Shown here piece after piece: positions 26,369-39,267 of a stretch of DNA of 64,000 bases (position 1 is the stretch's first letter; every line of letters begins with the position of its first letter). The position numbers were made by a program, and so were the translations under genes. The stretch lies in the NCBI GenBank assembly GCA_036023115.1, contig JAYKKT010000089.1:12320501-12384500 (forward strand). Reading direction: 5' to 3'. The notes beneath the pieces were generated by a model. The model saw only the letters and a list, made by a program, of their open reading frames with translations, ran no database searches and was not told the DNA's origin. Source of the DNA: Brasenia schreberi (Eukaryota; Streptophyta; Magnoliopsida; Nymphaeales; Cabombaceae).

Positions 26369-28500
26369 GTCGTGCAAACACCATACAGGTGGATCGCATT
26401 GCCGTCCTTGCTTGCTGCAATAACGTTATAACCAACTCTTGCCACAGTGACATGAATGACATTCACAGAAAATTGAAGATTATTAACATCAATAGCAATA
26501 ATGTTTTAAACGCCATTCCTTACATTTTTCCTGTGAATTTCTCATTTTGCCACTTAAAAGCAAGATACGGAAAAACTGAATTTCTTGACAGATTTGGCCT
26601 GCCATGGTTTTGCGATTTAAGGCTTCTACAGCAGTGCACAGGTCACCTAGTCGTCATAACTTTCATTCTTTAATTACCAAACCACTCGATTACAGGTCGC
26701 CCTCCAACGGAACCAACTCTTTTGACACCCTTAACTAGCCAGAGCGTCCATTTACCAGAGTATCTAAGTTGGTGGGGAAAAACATAACAGTGTAAAGTTC
26801 TGATTGATGATTGTTCATATGCTTCCTGCTTGAAGAAGATGGTGTCAGCAGCCTCAACAATAATAGACTTGATTCTAAATCGATTTGATTCTTTTGACAA
26901 AACAAAAAGAACTCAAAGATGAATGCGGAGACTTGCTTTATTATCAGAAAGGGCTAAAAGATGAACTTAAAGATGATTCTTCATACGCTTTCCGCTTTTA
27001 AGAGTTCCTGTGCTTTAGTTTCCGGCCCTTTTCGTTTACAAAACTCCATAAACCAGCAGATATAGATTGTTCAGGAAGGTGCTCGTTAGCAGTAGCCATT
27101 TCATGTGTTCTCTTTCTCACAAAGAGCTTCTTAGACTTATTATCACCGCTTTTAATTTCCATATCCAAGTGGGGTGGTTCTGATGATTTAAGGTTTCTCT
27201 TGTTCCAAATAATGGATGTTGAAATTTGAGGTTTTTGAATAAGTGTATTCTTTTTAGCAATTAGATCTTATATCTTTTGGTGGTGCCTTTGCAAAGGTCT
27301 TATATATCTAGGTGGTGCCTTCGCAAAGGTCTTATATCTCTTGGTGGTGCCTTTGCAAAATTGTTGGTCTCCATCAATGTTTTGTTTTTGTTTGTCCTTA
27401 TGTATAACATTTTATATTTTTCACCTTGGGGAGCCCTCTGTCTTGTCTTTGTATCGTTCATTAATTATATATTAATATTGATTACATGCTGCTCCACGGA
27501 ACCCCTTTACCATGATACAATGAATGAAGTTCTTATCTTTTGGTGAGAATATAAAATATATGCTGAATCCATGTCTATGGATGAATTTTCTCAATGCAAC
27601 TCACATGGTCGATGAGCACTGGAGCAGAAGATGAGCGCTGCCATGAGGAAATACATATCCCTTCATAATGTGTTGGCTGCCGTACGGCAGAGCTAACAAA
27701 GGCATTGGCAACATATGCCTCAGGTTCGATCCCGTGGATGCACCGAATATTTCTGAAGTTGAACATCTAAGCATGGTAGTTGTCTCCCCAACGACAATTT
27801 AATCTCTGTCAAAAACATCATGTATCATGATGATGATAATATTAATAATAATAGCAGCAGCAACAACATGATTGAGACAAATAAAACATATCTTAGATGC
27901 AAACACAAGCAGGAAAATGTTATACATTAGAAAAGTTTTCCAGTTTCTCTCCTTGGGAAAAAGTTGTTTCCATCACATGGATCATGCTCAACAGTGAAAT
28001 GCTCAGTAGATTTTATTTATCTGCTAGGATGTTTGGTGTTCATTCCAAAACTTTTCTCCAATGATATCGCAGTGATCCAAGAAACCCTTCTCCAATGACC
28101 AAGATTAAGAGTTTGAGACCTAGACGTAATGGTGCTTACAACGTCACTGCCAGGGTGCGAGTTTGGTTGAGGGTCTGCCTAACCCCTAGCTTTGTCAATG
28201 AAAAGAACTGTAAATCAAGCCTGATTGTGCAGAACCCAATTAAATTCGATTCAATTATGCTAAGAGTCTCACCCACGTCTTGAGGGCCCGAGATGATTTT
28301 TCAAATGTCAAAAGGGTTTATCATTCATCATGTGATATTTTGTTCTTTCGTCACCCGCAGTATGCCTTATTAATAACATTTTAATAATTGTATAAAAATT
28401 TCATTAAAATTACTATTGATACAACTTTTTCCATTCTTCAGGAACCACACACCCATCCACCCCTCACCCACACATATGAAAACTGAGAGTTATTAGATAT
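26369..28500. other. Intergenic, no gene recognised
   Basis: Apart from the 32-bp repeats, no domain or transposon end was recognised here. Confidence 0.4.
27266..27361. repeat. Three 32-bp tandem repeats
   Basis: Units at 27266, 27298 and 27330 share TCTTATAT..GGTGGTGCCTT and GCAAAGG with one to four differences. They are translated without stops on the plus strand in a short frame, but no gene is recognised there. Confidence 0.85.
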
Positions 28501-28525
28501 TATCCAACATAGGAGTAGGTCTAGT

Positions 28526-28656
<131 letters not shown>

Positions 28657-28817
28657 CAACACCGTCATAACGTATCACATTAAATGTTATCAATCATCGT
28701 GTCAATATTGATGGATGACTCGATTTGCATTGTCTATATGATCACATAAATGGCAAAGATGATCTAGTAGAAATGTGCATGGGAGGGTGTCTACCAACTC
28801 CTAGTTTTTCTATACAC

Positions 28818-28830
28818 GTGCGTGCGTGCG

Positions 28831-28919
<89 letters not shown>
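28818..28919. repeat. (GCGT)n(CA)n(TA)n(GA)n microsatellite
   Basis: A short GTGCGTGCG run, ~9 CA units, ~8 TA units and ~26 GA units in order. Confidence 0.95.
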
Positions 28920-28921
<2 letters not shown>

Positions 28922-31900
28922 ATAGAATATATTTTCTTAAAGTTATCATTCGATCTCTCTTGATGGACAGTTTGAACCATGCCAACAAGGTACCATCGTT
29001 ATCACATAGGTGGGTTAGGTGGAGCCCTATGTGACAATGATGGTGCATGGTAACAAACCGGATGGAGGGTGTTCTTCGGTCCATCAACGCGAACCACAAG
29101 GCTTCTGTGTTCAAGATTGGTGGTGCATGCTCGTTCAATCCACGAGGAACTCTCAGGCATGAAAGAACACCTTATTCTCATATGCATACTATCGAATTGT
29201 TAATGCCAAAAATTGTATGAGGAACCACCTCTACCCTCTCCTCAATATAAATACATGCATCAAACCTGAGGAGTCACTATGAGAACTTATGAATAATGAG
29301 TCGTTATAACTGTTAAGGTGAAAATAATGAGCTATTAAGAGATGTCACTAACCATTATTTAGAGTAGGTATAGGAGTTATGAAACATTGTTCCAGGAGTT
29401 AGAGAAGCTAATGAGTCATATAAAAAAATTAGAAAAGGATCTCCAATCAGCTTATCATCAACTATAAAAAGTAGTATTAATTCACCTTGAGGGCAGCATT
29501 TAGACACCGAAGCATCACCTATTCTTTTATTTTACTTTTGTTCATTCTTTTTCTTAGTTATAATCCTTGGTTATAGTGCCTTCCTTCTACTTAATAAAAG
29601 TCTCATTTCCTTTCTCCTTAACCTGATGAACTCAATATTCCTGCATTCGGTTGCACAATCAAACCCACAACGGTTAATCTACCAAAAAAAACTTCCTTAA
29701 GCTCATAAACTCATCAAAAAGGTTTTTCTAGTTGGATTTTCATGATCTTGAACATGTGAAAAGATTATTCATTTTCTTTCCAACGGATAAAAAATCACTC
29801 AAATTCAAGTTCGAACAAATGAGATACGGAGGAAACAAATTGTCTCTATCAGAAAGGCCCAAGATCACCTTCGATGAAGCACACCATCTTGTAGATAGGT
29901 ATAACTTAGTTGATTCAAAATTATTTGGTCAATTTTTTATTCTCTAGAAAGATCTCTTTTCTCTCTTTCAAAAAGGTTAAAAATGGTATGAATCAAAATT
30001 CATACGAGAGACAGGTGACCTTGGAAGTCATACCATTCTTAGTCGCTTGGATTCATACCATTTTTAGTCGCTTGGATTCAAAAAGGTTAAAAATGGTATG
30101 AATCAACATTATTTGGCCAATTTTTTATTCTTTAGAAAGATCTTGACATAGATCTCCTTCAAAAAGTGTGATACCAACTATTGATTAGTTCATGTTAAGA
30201 TTAGAAAATTCACCAAAAATCAAATTCTCTTGGAAGTCACCCTATTCTTGATCGCTTGGATAGTTATGTATGTCTATTTTCTATTACACCAAAAATCAAA
30301 TTCTCTTTGAAGTCACTCTATTCTCAGTCGCTTAGATAGTCATGTGTGTCTATTTTCTATTACACCAACAATCACGCCATTGAAGCTATATTGAAGGAGT
30401 TAAGTGAGGCCAACTTGGTTTTCAATCAAGGTGAACCGAGCTCTAGAGGTTCTTGAGTTTCTAACTAGGTTTCAACTTGAAGCTCTACATGAACTTGAAA
30501 ATACTCGAGCCCGATCCTCTTCGGGATACGTGTCAATAGATTCATAGGCACGTGTAGTTTGTTTAATCTTGAATGTACTTGACATTGCCTCTTGAGGGTG
30601 GAGATTAGTGCCGTTTGGCACTCCATGCACTTAGCAACTTGAAGCAGTGGGATTCTCATGCCATTTGAGGTGTTTAATTTTAACGTGTAATAGGGATATT
30701 TGCAGTTCTTGTAATGACAAAATATTTTGAGGCTGTGGTCGATTGGAAAATGATATTGGTGACCTTGTTTTGAAATTGGTTAATGAATTTAAGATTGCCA
30801 ATCTTCTAGTAGCATTATATGTCACACCTGCATGAGATATGACCATGATACGATCCACTCTGATGCCTCCCCTCACACGGATATAAGCATAAACGATCCA
30901 CATAACCAATCCAAACTTAAATAGGAAATATCAAATGCAAATGACTACATATTCTAAACAAGGTGTCCATACAGTGTGGAGTCCACCAACAAATCCTTGA
31001 AATAACTAACAAAAAACCAATTCTCAAGATTAACTACTTCAACAAGTCAACTACTTGGCATTAGACACTCTTAAAGTTCTAGCCTAAAGATAACTATAAA
31101 ATAGTAGGGTGAACATGGATATATTGCTAGAAATATTAAACGAGCCCTTCATAGAAGACATATTAAAAACATGTATATTTTCTAACATTTGATGGAGACT
31201 AAACATTTACATATCAAGTTTATGCTTTCGTATCATATAGAAATAATATTTATAGCCTATATTGTATTTACCCCAAGACCGTAGGAGTCATCCTGTCCCC
31301 CTCACATGACCTTGGTTATCCGGTCTATGACAATCAAACCACACCGACTTTCATAATAGAGTTCCTCGAAACACACTTTGTAATCCATCCAAGCTAAAAT
31401 GCATAGGGGGCCTCTAAGTCTCTAGAGACTCCACACACAAAACAAATAAGTATGGCTTATGGATTCACACTACATTACATTCTAAAAAGCCATTCCATAT
31501 TATCTTATCCATGTATTTTGTTTCCAAATTCCATATTAAATTACTTTAACTAGTCATATACATGCATATCAAATCATACTCGTTAATAACTAGGTTATAA
31601 ACAAGATTATTTTAAATATATATCAAATAACCCATAATTTCAGCTTCATTTAAGAAATGACAATAAAACATTCTCTCATCATGTATATTTAAATTATTCA
31701 AATAATGAAAAATGAATTTTAGTATTGTTCTATTAAGAAATGTATAACTCTACTAAGATCCAACTCTTATATGCACCAAATCCTCCTATTTTAGTCTCTA
31801 GACAACTCCAAAAGACTAACAAATCAAACACTAAATAACGCTGAACCAACCACATTTAACCTAGTTCCAAATAGATTGTCTTAGATATAAGCTGATACTT

Positions 31901-34340
31901 GGATTCATTCTTGACCCTGCTTGCACAATAAAACAAACATGTATCTCGTGTCCCTGTCAATGTAGAACCAGCTCTAGACTTGAACTAGACTAAATAAGTT
32001 ATATGGTTGCTCTAGACTGAACAAGTTGTTTAGTTCTGTATCTAATCCAGAACCAGTTCTTGGATCCAACCTAAACCAAACTGTTTTTAACATAGAACCT
32101 AGAACAAATCCCTACTTCACTTGAGGTTTTTGACTGTTCGCCCAACCTCTCTGCAGACTCAGGTCAAGGACAGTCGCTGGTAGAGGTGCTGCACCAGAAA
32201 AATAGAGAAAAACCGAGAGAACTTTTTAGTGTGAAAAATATCGAGGATAATGAAGATTTTTCTGACATCTACTAGCACAATCACAACCAGATTCGAGTTG
32301 GAAACCCTCTCGACCCAAAGTGAGTCCAATGCCCAATGTTGACAATTCATGCCAAAAACCATAAACCCTAAATAGGTTTGTTTTCTATAAAGCCGGTGAC
32401 CTTCATCTATTCGAGGCCGATGGCTAACAACAGCCTACACTAGCACTATACTCTACAAAGTCACTCAAATCTAAGTTGAAATTGAAGCACAAAAACTGCA
32501 ATATCATCGAAAAGCTAGAAATCGGTCGGATCAAAACTGGATGGCCGGAAACTTACATTTTGTTGCTGATTTCATGATTTTCTGGTTATCCAAAGATACT
32601 CGAGGCCAAGACTCCTTGAAGACTTGTGTTGGGCGTCGAAATTGCTCACTCATCGCCCATAAAACTACGAAGAACATGGTGAGGAGCGGTATCACCGGAC
32701 CCGTCCTTTTCCGATAACAAGTAATTTCAGGCCTTCTGTGCTGGGTGGTCGTGGATTGGTTATGTTTTTGGTTGTGTATATCATTTATGCTCCTACTCAT
32801 GAGAAATCCGTGTGGCATCATCGTGGTCTATGTGGTGCGGCTATGACATTGTATATGTGAAGTTCCGGTCTTTTTATGTTCTTTGAAGAACCCAACATCA
32901 TTTATGCTTTATTTCATTTCATTATCTTCTTTGTTGGAGAGAGACAGAGAATGACTGTCATGGAGCCTGGCTCGCTGCAGATCCATGTCAATCCACGAGA
33001 TCATCGCTTTAGGGTGCAGGTATACCGGACTCAGTTTTGGATTTTATAAATGATGTGGTCGTGAAATTGGTAAATTTCAAAACACATCTAACTAATTCGA
33101 GACAATCATTCTAGTAGATGCATATACATGGCTTGAAACGTACCCGACAAAGTATGCATTAGGAATGATGGTAGGCCATTACCTTGGGTTCTCGGTCCAC
33201 AAGAAAGGGATCGAGATTAACAACTAAGCTTTCCTGACAAGATCAACAGAGATCTGTCAATCTCAAAACATTCTTTTCAGTGTGTTCCTTGGCAATGGAA
33301 GAGAGTCGGTTAATACCCTCTACCTTTTAGGCCTCCATATTGGAAAGATGAGCTACAATTATTTGCCAATCTGATAGAAAGAGGGCTATATTTGCATCAT
33401 GTCGGGCCAATTGCTCAAAGGAGAATGTCAAGTCATTCGTAAGGCCAATAAGATGCAACGCAGCAGCATTGTTGCCTTGCTCTAGTTTTGTGTCATACAT
33501 GCTTAGAGTAGCTAGTTGCACTTGTAATTCATGTAAAAGAGACTACTCATTAACTATTGCTTCCTTATTCACATGAGCGTCTGAGTATCTGGTCAACGAT
33601 GAACAAGATCTGAGGCAAGAATGATGGTTGGCTTAGCAGGATGAACGATGTATTATGCACTGCTTCTACTACTGATGCATCTATTGGTCTTTCCTTGTCA
33701 AATAAAGCCTCGGCGAATTCAAGATGCTTTCTAATGGTGGACCATTAATACCTGAAAAAGATGAAATTACCGGATGAAGTGCAAAAGCAAAGCGTAAACT
33801 AGAAGAGGAGAGGAAAGAAAGAAGAGGATTCAATTTTCTGGTTACCCCTAGAGGGTTTAGAGATTCTTTTATATCGTATATAACTACTATGTTCAACAAA
33901 TTTAATTTTTTTTCTAGACTAGGCTTTTTTCTTTCCCTACTGCTTTTCGTTAAAGCCTTTTATCCATCGGTTGAGATGTCTCTTTACTTTAATAAAGTAA
34001 AACTATTTTTTAAAATATTTATCTTTATGAAAAATGTACCTCATGAAATTTAGGAAGAGGGCACTTCTTCAAATGGATGTGCATTATTGGAACTAAAAGT
34101 GATCACTCAATAACTTACATATCTCACTTACCCACTTGAGCCAAATTATAATACACTGGTTTTTTCTCTCACTACTTCATAGATTTTAAATTGTATCATT
34201 TCTAGTTGCAACTAAATTGTAATTTATACAAGTTATATGATTTTTCATAATCAATACATTTTTCATACAAAACTAACTAAGAGTCTAAGCATTTCTCAAT
34301 CCCATGTGTGTAACATATTTAGTAAAGAGATGTTCAAAAA
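28920..34340. other. Intergenic; possible LTR-like segment at about 29200-29680
   Basis: CTATAAAAAGTAG near 29461 followed by AATAAAAG near 29592 resembles the TATA and poly(A) signals of a retroelement terminal repeat, but no partner copy exists in the window. The frame at 29732-29947 is unrecognised. AGAACC/GGTTCT words at 31960-32105 suggest another degenerate short element. Confidence 0.3.
30211..30366. repeat. Two 76-bp tandem units plus a third start
   Basis: Units at 30211-30286 and 30287-30362 begin CACCAAAAATCAAATTCTCT and end GTCTATTTTCTATTA; a third CACCAACAATCAC begins at 30363. Differences are mainly transitions. Shorter related pieces (TTAGTCGCTTGGATTCA) occur just upstream at 30030-30080. 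Confidence 0.85.
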
Positions 34341-34345
34341 TGCTT

Positions 34346-36150
34346 TTAATCAGGGTCAATCAACATGTCTCTAGTTCGCATATAAGATATAGTTATCTCA
34401 TTCCTCTTAAGCATATCATGAACATAGTGGTATTTAACCATTATATGCATTGTTCTAGAGCTATTAGTTTCACTCTTAATTAGAGTGATTATTGCATTAT
34501 TGTCACAATAAATAACTAGTTCATTGGTTATATCTAACTTCAAATCATATATATGTGACTTATCCAAACAACACTTATTATTGTCATACTATAAGCAACA
34601 TACTCAGCTTATTGTATATGCAATGCTACATAACCCTGAATAAGAATATTTGATTGGAGATTGATTTATTATCATCCTTGTTCCCAGCAAAGTTAGCATC
34701 TTAATATCCTATCACTTTAATTCATTTATTTGAAAGCATATTTTAAATCTTTTGTACCTTTAAGATATCTCAAAATCTTTTTTACAACTATCCATTGTTG
34801 TCAAACATGATTACTTTGATACCTACTCACAAGACCAACAACAAAGTCAATTTGATCCCTTTAACAATAGGTGTATGTGTAGGTTTACAACCGCTCAATC
34901 TAAATTTCTTGAGGATATAATCAATATATCTTGTTGAACTTAAACAAAGAAGTTTAATTTTTATATCACAAGAAATTTTTATACCTAAAATATAGGAGGT
35001 CTCTCCCATATCTTTCATTTCAAGCTTTTAGTTTAACCATGACTTGGTTTTGACAATCAACTTATTGTTATTTCCAATAAAAAAATATAACATCTATATA
35101 TAAAGAAAGAATGACAAAGTGACTCCCACTATTCCAAACATCTACAAAAGGACAAGTTCATTAACCACAAATCTAAGTTTTAATATGACATTTTAAAAGG
35201 TCAAATACCATTGATGAGGTAATTGTTTAATACTATATAGGGATTTCTTAACATATATACTTTATCTTCTAGCCTTAAACAACATATTTTTTGGACTATT
35301 ACATATAAGTGATTTCATCTAAATCACCACTTAAGAATGTAGTTTTAAATGAAATATGAAGTTGATGTAAATCTAAATTATAAAATAAAGAAATAGCTAG
35401 AATAATCCTTATGAAAGCAAATTTCATAATACGAGAATCTGCATAATCTATCATATCCTTTTGTCCATTGTTTCATCAATTTTATATTTCTTTTTAAGAA
35501 CTTATTTACAACCTATGACTTTTTTCCTTTTGGTAAAACTAACAATTCCCAGATTTTGGTTCTTCTCGATAGATTCAATTTTTTCATCCATTTCTTTTTG
35601 AGTTTGATTATTCAAATGAACTAATAGATTATTAATAAGTTAAATTATCAGTCAACTCATCTAAATTTATTAAATTTTATACTTTCTCTAAAAGTTAAGT
35701 ATGGTATGACCTTAGGTCTTTTATGTCTACTTAAAGTTTCACTTTGTTCAAGAAGATTATTGAGATCAGTATCAATAGGTTCAAATGATGATGGATTCAG
35801 ATATACTAGATTACTAATGCTATCATCATCATTTTCAAGGATGTCATTCTTAATATCTTTTAAGAATTCAACATCTATATTGTTAATTAAACCATAGTCA
35901 TTGCTATAAAATTTATAACCTTTAGAACTTTTTATGTATCAAATAAAATACATTTCAAGGACCTACTATCTAGCTTATCTCTATACTAATCAAAGATTTT
36001 AGTGTGAGTAATAGATTCACACTTCTAAAGATAACTTAGGTTTGATTTTCTTTCAAACCATATCTTATATGTTGTATAGAATATAGCCTTACACAATATC
36101 TATTTAATATATCCATGGTTGTAGTCACTGCTTCTCTCTAAAATATCCTA
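34346..36150 (-). mobile_element. Second Ty1/copia remnant (integrase C-part, RT, RNase H)
   Basis: Minus-strand motifs: integrase FxxGEAVTTTMDILNR near 36110-36150, reverse transcriptase MKDMGETSYILGIKIS and KLLCLSSTRYIDYILKKF at 34827-35018, and RNase H ELVIYCDNNAIITLI and RTMHIMVKYHYVHDML at 34346-34567. Frames are broken between them. No LTR pair was recognised. It resembles the 14-18 kb copia element in domain order but differs in sequence. Confidence 0.8.
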
Positions 36151-36159
36151 CAAAAAGAA

Positions 36160-36560
36160 GGGTCTATCAATATGAAGAAAAAACAAGAAAGATAAACATA
36201 GGACAATTTAGGGTCTTATTCTAGAAACAATCAAAACAAAAAGAAACCACATAAGAAATTTAGTAAATTTAACTAAAGTGGTCAAAATTTTAAGAAATCA
36301 TAGGAATATGCTTAAGTCAAGTGGTTCACTGTAGGAAGATAAGACATTTCAAAAAGGAATCACATTAAAAAGAGAAATAAGGACAACTCTCAACGATATG
36401 GACAGAATGAGTAGAATATAATTTGCGTCATTTCTAAGTGTTCGTACATGACCTACCTATGATTAAGTGGTGGATGTATTCTAGAGCAATCTGGCACATT
36501 TTCAAGAGTAAATAGGAAGCTATGGACCTTAAAGAGTACAAGATTGAGTGTAATGATAAT
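36160..36560 (+). mobile_element. Copia gag zinc knuckle / protease fragment on the opposite strand
   Basis: On the plus strand, a Lys/Asn-rich stretch leads to a degenerate zinc knuckle (about 36330-36375, KxFTVGRxDISKRNH) and then a protease-like WMYSRAIWHIF near 36465-36500, where WVDSGATRHI is expected, followed by KEYKIECNDNG. This is the gag-to-protease part of a copia element, pointing toward the minus-strand integrase/RT piece next door. Confidence 0.6.
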
Positions 36561-36599
36561 GGCAAGTAATTTTCTCTGCTCTCTATCATCAAGCACAAA

Positions 36600-37679
36600 G
36601 GATGATTCAGTTGTGGTTGACGAAGATGACTTGGGTGATGTTGCAATGCCATCACTAGACCCCGGAGGACTTCTGAACACTCATTTGGGGCAAAAAGCCT
36701 CTTGAGTGTGTTGAATGGAGAGAATCATCAGATATGGCAAGTTGGCAACTTCATCCAGCACTAACAATAAACCGACAGTTCCAGTTAGTGGTGGCTCGAA
36801 TTATTCACTAAATGTCTTGTATTGATTGAATGAATTGTTCATTATCCAGGTCTATTCATTTATTGATCACTGGTTGACATTCGTTTTGGATAATGAGTAG
36901 CTGTCGGTATAATATACAGTCTTTTGATTATACATCGACTTTAGGATCGTTTGATTGTGATTGATGATAGTTGAAGTAGGCTCATGTATCCTTAAGTATA
37001 CAAAATACCAACCCCTTGAATTATGTAGTTGCCCGTAAACATGCAAAAATTCACTGGTCTTCTACTGAGCAAAAAAATAATTTTGCCCTATGACTTTAGG
37101 CATAATTACAGTTTTGAACTGAGAGTCAAAATTACTATTTTGTCCCCGATCAGTTTCAAAAATTATTGAAAATACCAGGCATAATTTTATTGTTTTCTCC
37201 TTGCTCTTTTCTAATAATTACCAAACCGAAAATACAGATAAAATTGTTGGTTTACCCATAAAACTTTAAGGAAATTACAGTGGCTACAAATAAGACAAAT
37301 TTACTCACAAATTGATTATGAAATAACATAATCAAGTTGAGAGTATTTCTCAAATTGGTACCTAAGTATCATTTGAAACTACTTTTAGGTACCTGAAGAT
37401 ATTTTCAATCAGTACATGGATATTTTATAAATTACATTTTAGTGGTTGACTATTCGTTGTCTTATATATGTGTTGCATGGTAACTATTGTCCTTTTTATA
37501 GATTGTCTTATTGTTATTTTTATCAAACAATAAAAAATGAACTCCAAAATCTATGTATCAAAATTGACAGAAATAAAAAAACTAAATGGTCTAAATTTCT
37601 AAACGTGAAAAAGATGTATTTCATTGGATTTTACACTTAAAGGTACAAACTATGTATTAAGGGAAACAAACCTACCACC

Positions 37680-37765
<86 letters not shown>

Positions 37766-38750
37766 CATTTCTTAGAGATGACATAATAGCAAGAACCATA
37801 ATGGTGACATATATACGTTTAAACCTAAATTCAAAGGTAGGAAGGAGTGCAAGTGAATAAAATATATTTGTAAAATGTCGACATGCATTTTTTGTTTCTA
37901 AAATTCAAATTTCAACTATCGACTACTCCAAATAAATGATTGAGATTTGTTCAAATATACTGACACCTATATATACATTTGTGTGTGTGAGAGAGAGAGA
38001 GAGTTGTGAGATGGCCACTGTGACCAAGAAAATCTTAAAAGACGAAGAGAATGTTTCACGTCCTTAACTAACTTTTAAATGATGAAAAAGTCTAGACTGT
38101 CGGCCTTCTTTTGCGGTCACATAAATTTTACTAAAAATTTTCTTGTTATTCAAAAAGAAATCAGTTGGCAAACGTAACCATATAGAGTGATCGGCCTTCT
38201 TTGGATTGGACCGACCAACAAACAATTAAATTCATTTAAACGAGATCCAACCTGAATGTCCATCTCTTCTAGTATCGGCACTACCGATCTTTCATTACGC
38301 AAACCTTTTCTTAAGATGGACGGTCCAGATGTGTGCCCATCAATACGTGCCGACCTCCTTAGAATAACTCATCGTATACGACACAAACACGAAAACTAGA
38401 CACAGACATCATCCTGAAGTTCGTGTTTACCCCCTCAACATAACATGGAAGTCGATTATTTTCCAACGAACCCTTTTTGTTACGTAACACCAAACAATAA
38501 CACGACCCAAAACATGAAATTTCTGTTGACATACGGCGATACATAGACGCGGGTATGACTCGGTCCGTGTCCTTCCAAGGTGAAACAGAAGCTCGACCGC
38601 ACTGACCATCTTATGATATTCCCCTGACACGGAACACGAAACTGAAACCCCATGAATTCATCCTCTACTAGAATGACATCTGGCAAGCTGCCGACCATTA
38701 TCGTGTGCATCCCTCAAATTCGGAAGTCTTCAGCCTCCATAAAACCACGA
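36600..38750. other. Intergenic, no gene recognised
   Basis: Contains the TA run at 37682 and CACGAACACGAA-type words at 38380-38650; overlapping short minus frames there look like chance. Confidence 0.4.
37682..37763. repeat. (TA)n microsatellite
   Basis: About 41 uninterrupted TA units, the longest pure TA run in the window. Confidence 0.95.
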
Positions 38751-38754
38751 ACCG

Positions 38755-38883
38755 GTCCTCTCTCCCTCCCTCCCTCCCTCCCTCCCTCTTCCTCTTCCTC
38801 TCTCTCTATCTTTATCGTCTCCTAGCTGCCTAGCGAAAGAGGAAAATAAAGAAAGAAAGAACGAAGCGCATCTCGGTCGTTGG
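38755..38883 (+). promoter_or_regulatory. CT-rich leader upstream of the 38884 gene, with (TCCC)n
   Basis: A run of about eight TCCC units (38758-38790) continues into CTTCCTCTTCC and (CT)n, then a purine-rich stretch up to the ATG. Pyrimidine tracts just upstream of plant start codons are common core-promoter / 5' UTR features. The repeat may be length-polymorphic. Confidence 0.5.
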
Positions 38884-39267
38884 ATGGCAAGAAGCAGCGG
38901 CAACAAATACGCTACCATCAATTTCAACGATATCTACGGCCACAAGTCCGCCATCAATTCTTCCTCGTCTTCTTCAGCCACAACCAATGCTTCTAACAAG
39001 CCACATTTCCCCTCTAATGGTGGAATGCTTGTCTTGACCCGTCCCTCTAAGCCCAAACCTAAACAGTCCATCACCCCCGATCAACATCTCCAGCCTCCCC
39101 ACCTAACGCCAACCGCATTCTCTCCATCAATCTTGCCGGAAAAGCCCCCAAACCAGTCCAGTGACCACCGGACTTTTGTTCCTCCTCATCTGAGGCCCGG
39201 GTTCACCAGAGAAGGGTGCAGGGAACAGGGCGCTGGTCCGAAGTCCCGCGGGTCGCCGGAATTTTAG
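38884..39267 (+). CDS. Uncharacterised plant protein with KYATINFNDIYG and FVPPHLRPGF motifs
   Basis: A single ATG-initiated exon of 127 aa. The N-terminus has KYATINFNDIYG (8-19), then a Ser-rich stretch (26-32), MLVLTRP (48-54), a Pro/Ser-rich low-complexity middle, and FVPPHLRPGF (98-107) followed by a basic, Gly-rich tail (EQGAGPKSRGSPEF). I recognise this motif order as that of a conserved plant family of unknown function with disordered, RNA-binding-like composition; no enzyme fold is visible. The region is much more GC-rich than its surroundings, and a CT-rich leader lies immediately upstream, both consistent with a real gene. The tail after PHLRPGF is short, so the TAG at 39265 may be an early stop. 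No function is assigned. Confidence 0.7.
   Translation: MARSSGNKYATINFNDIYGHKSAINSSSSSSATTNASNKPHFPSNGGMLVLTRPSKPKPKQSITPDQHLQPPHLTPTAFSPSILPEKPPNQSSDHRTFVPPHLRPGFTREGCREQGAGPKSRGSPEF

Noticed and set aside
29200..29950. Endogenous pararetrovirus or complete LTR element
   Set aside because: Only TATA-like and poly(A)-like words and an unrecognised frame; no viral or pol motif and no second LTR.
38359..38710. Gene on the minus strand with three overlapping frames of 61-76 aa
   Set aside because: Frames are short and open in several registers by chance; the DNA carries CACGAACACGAA repeat words.
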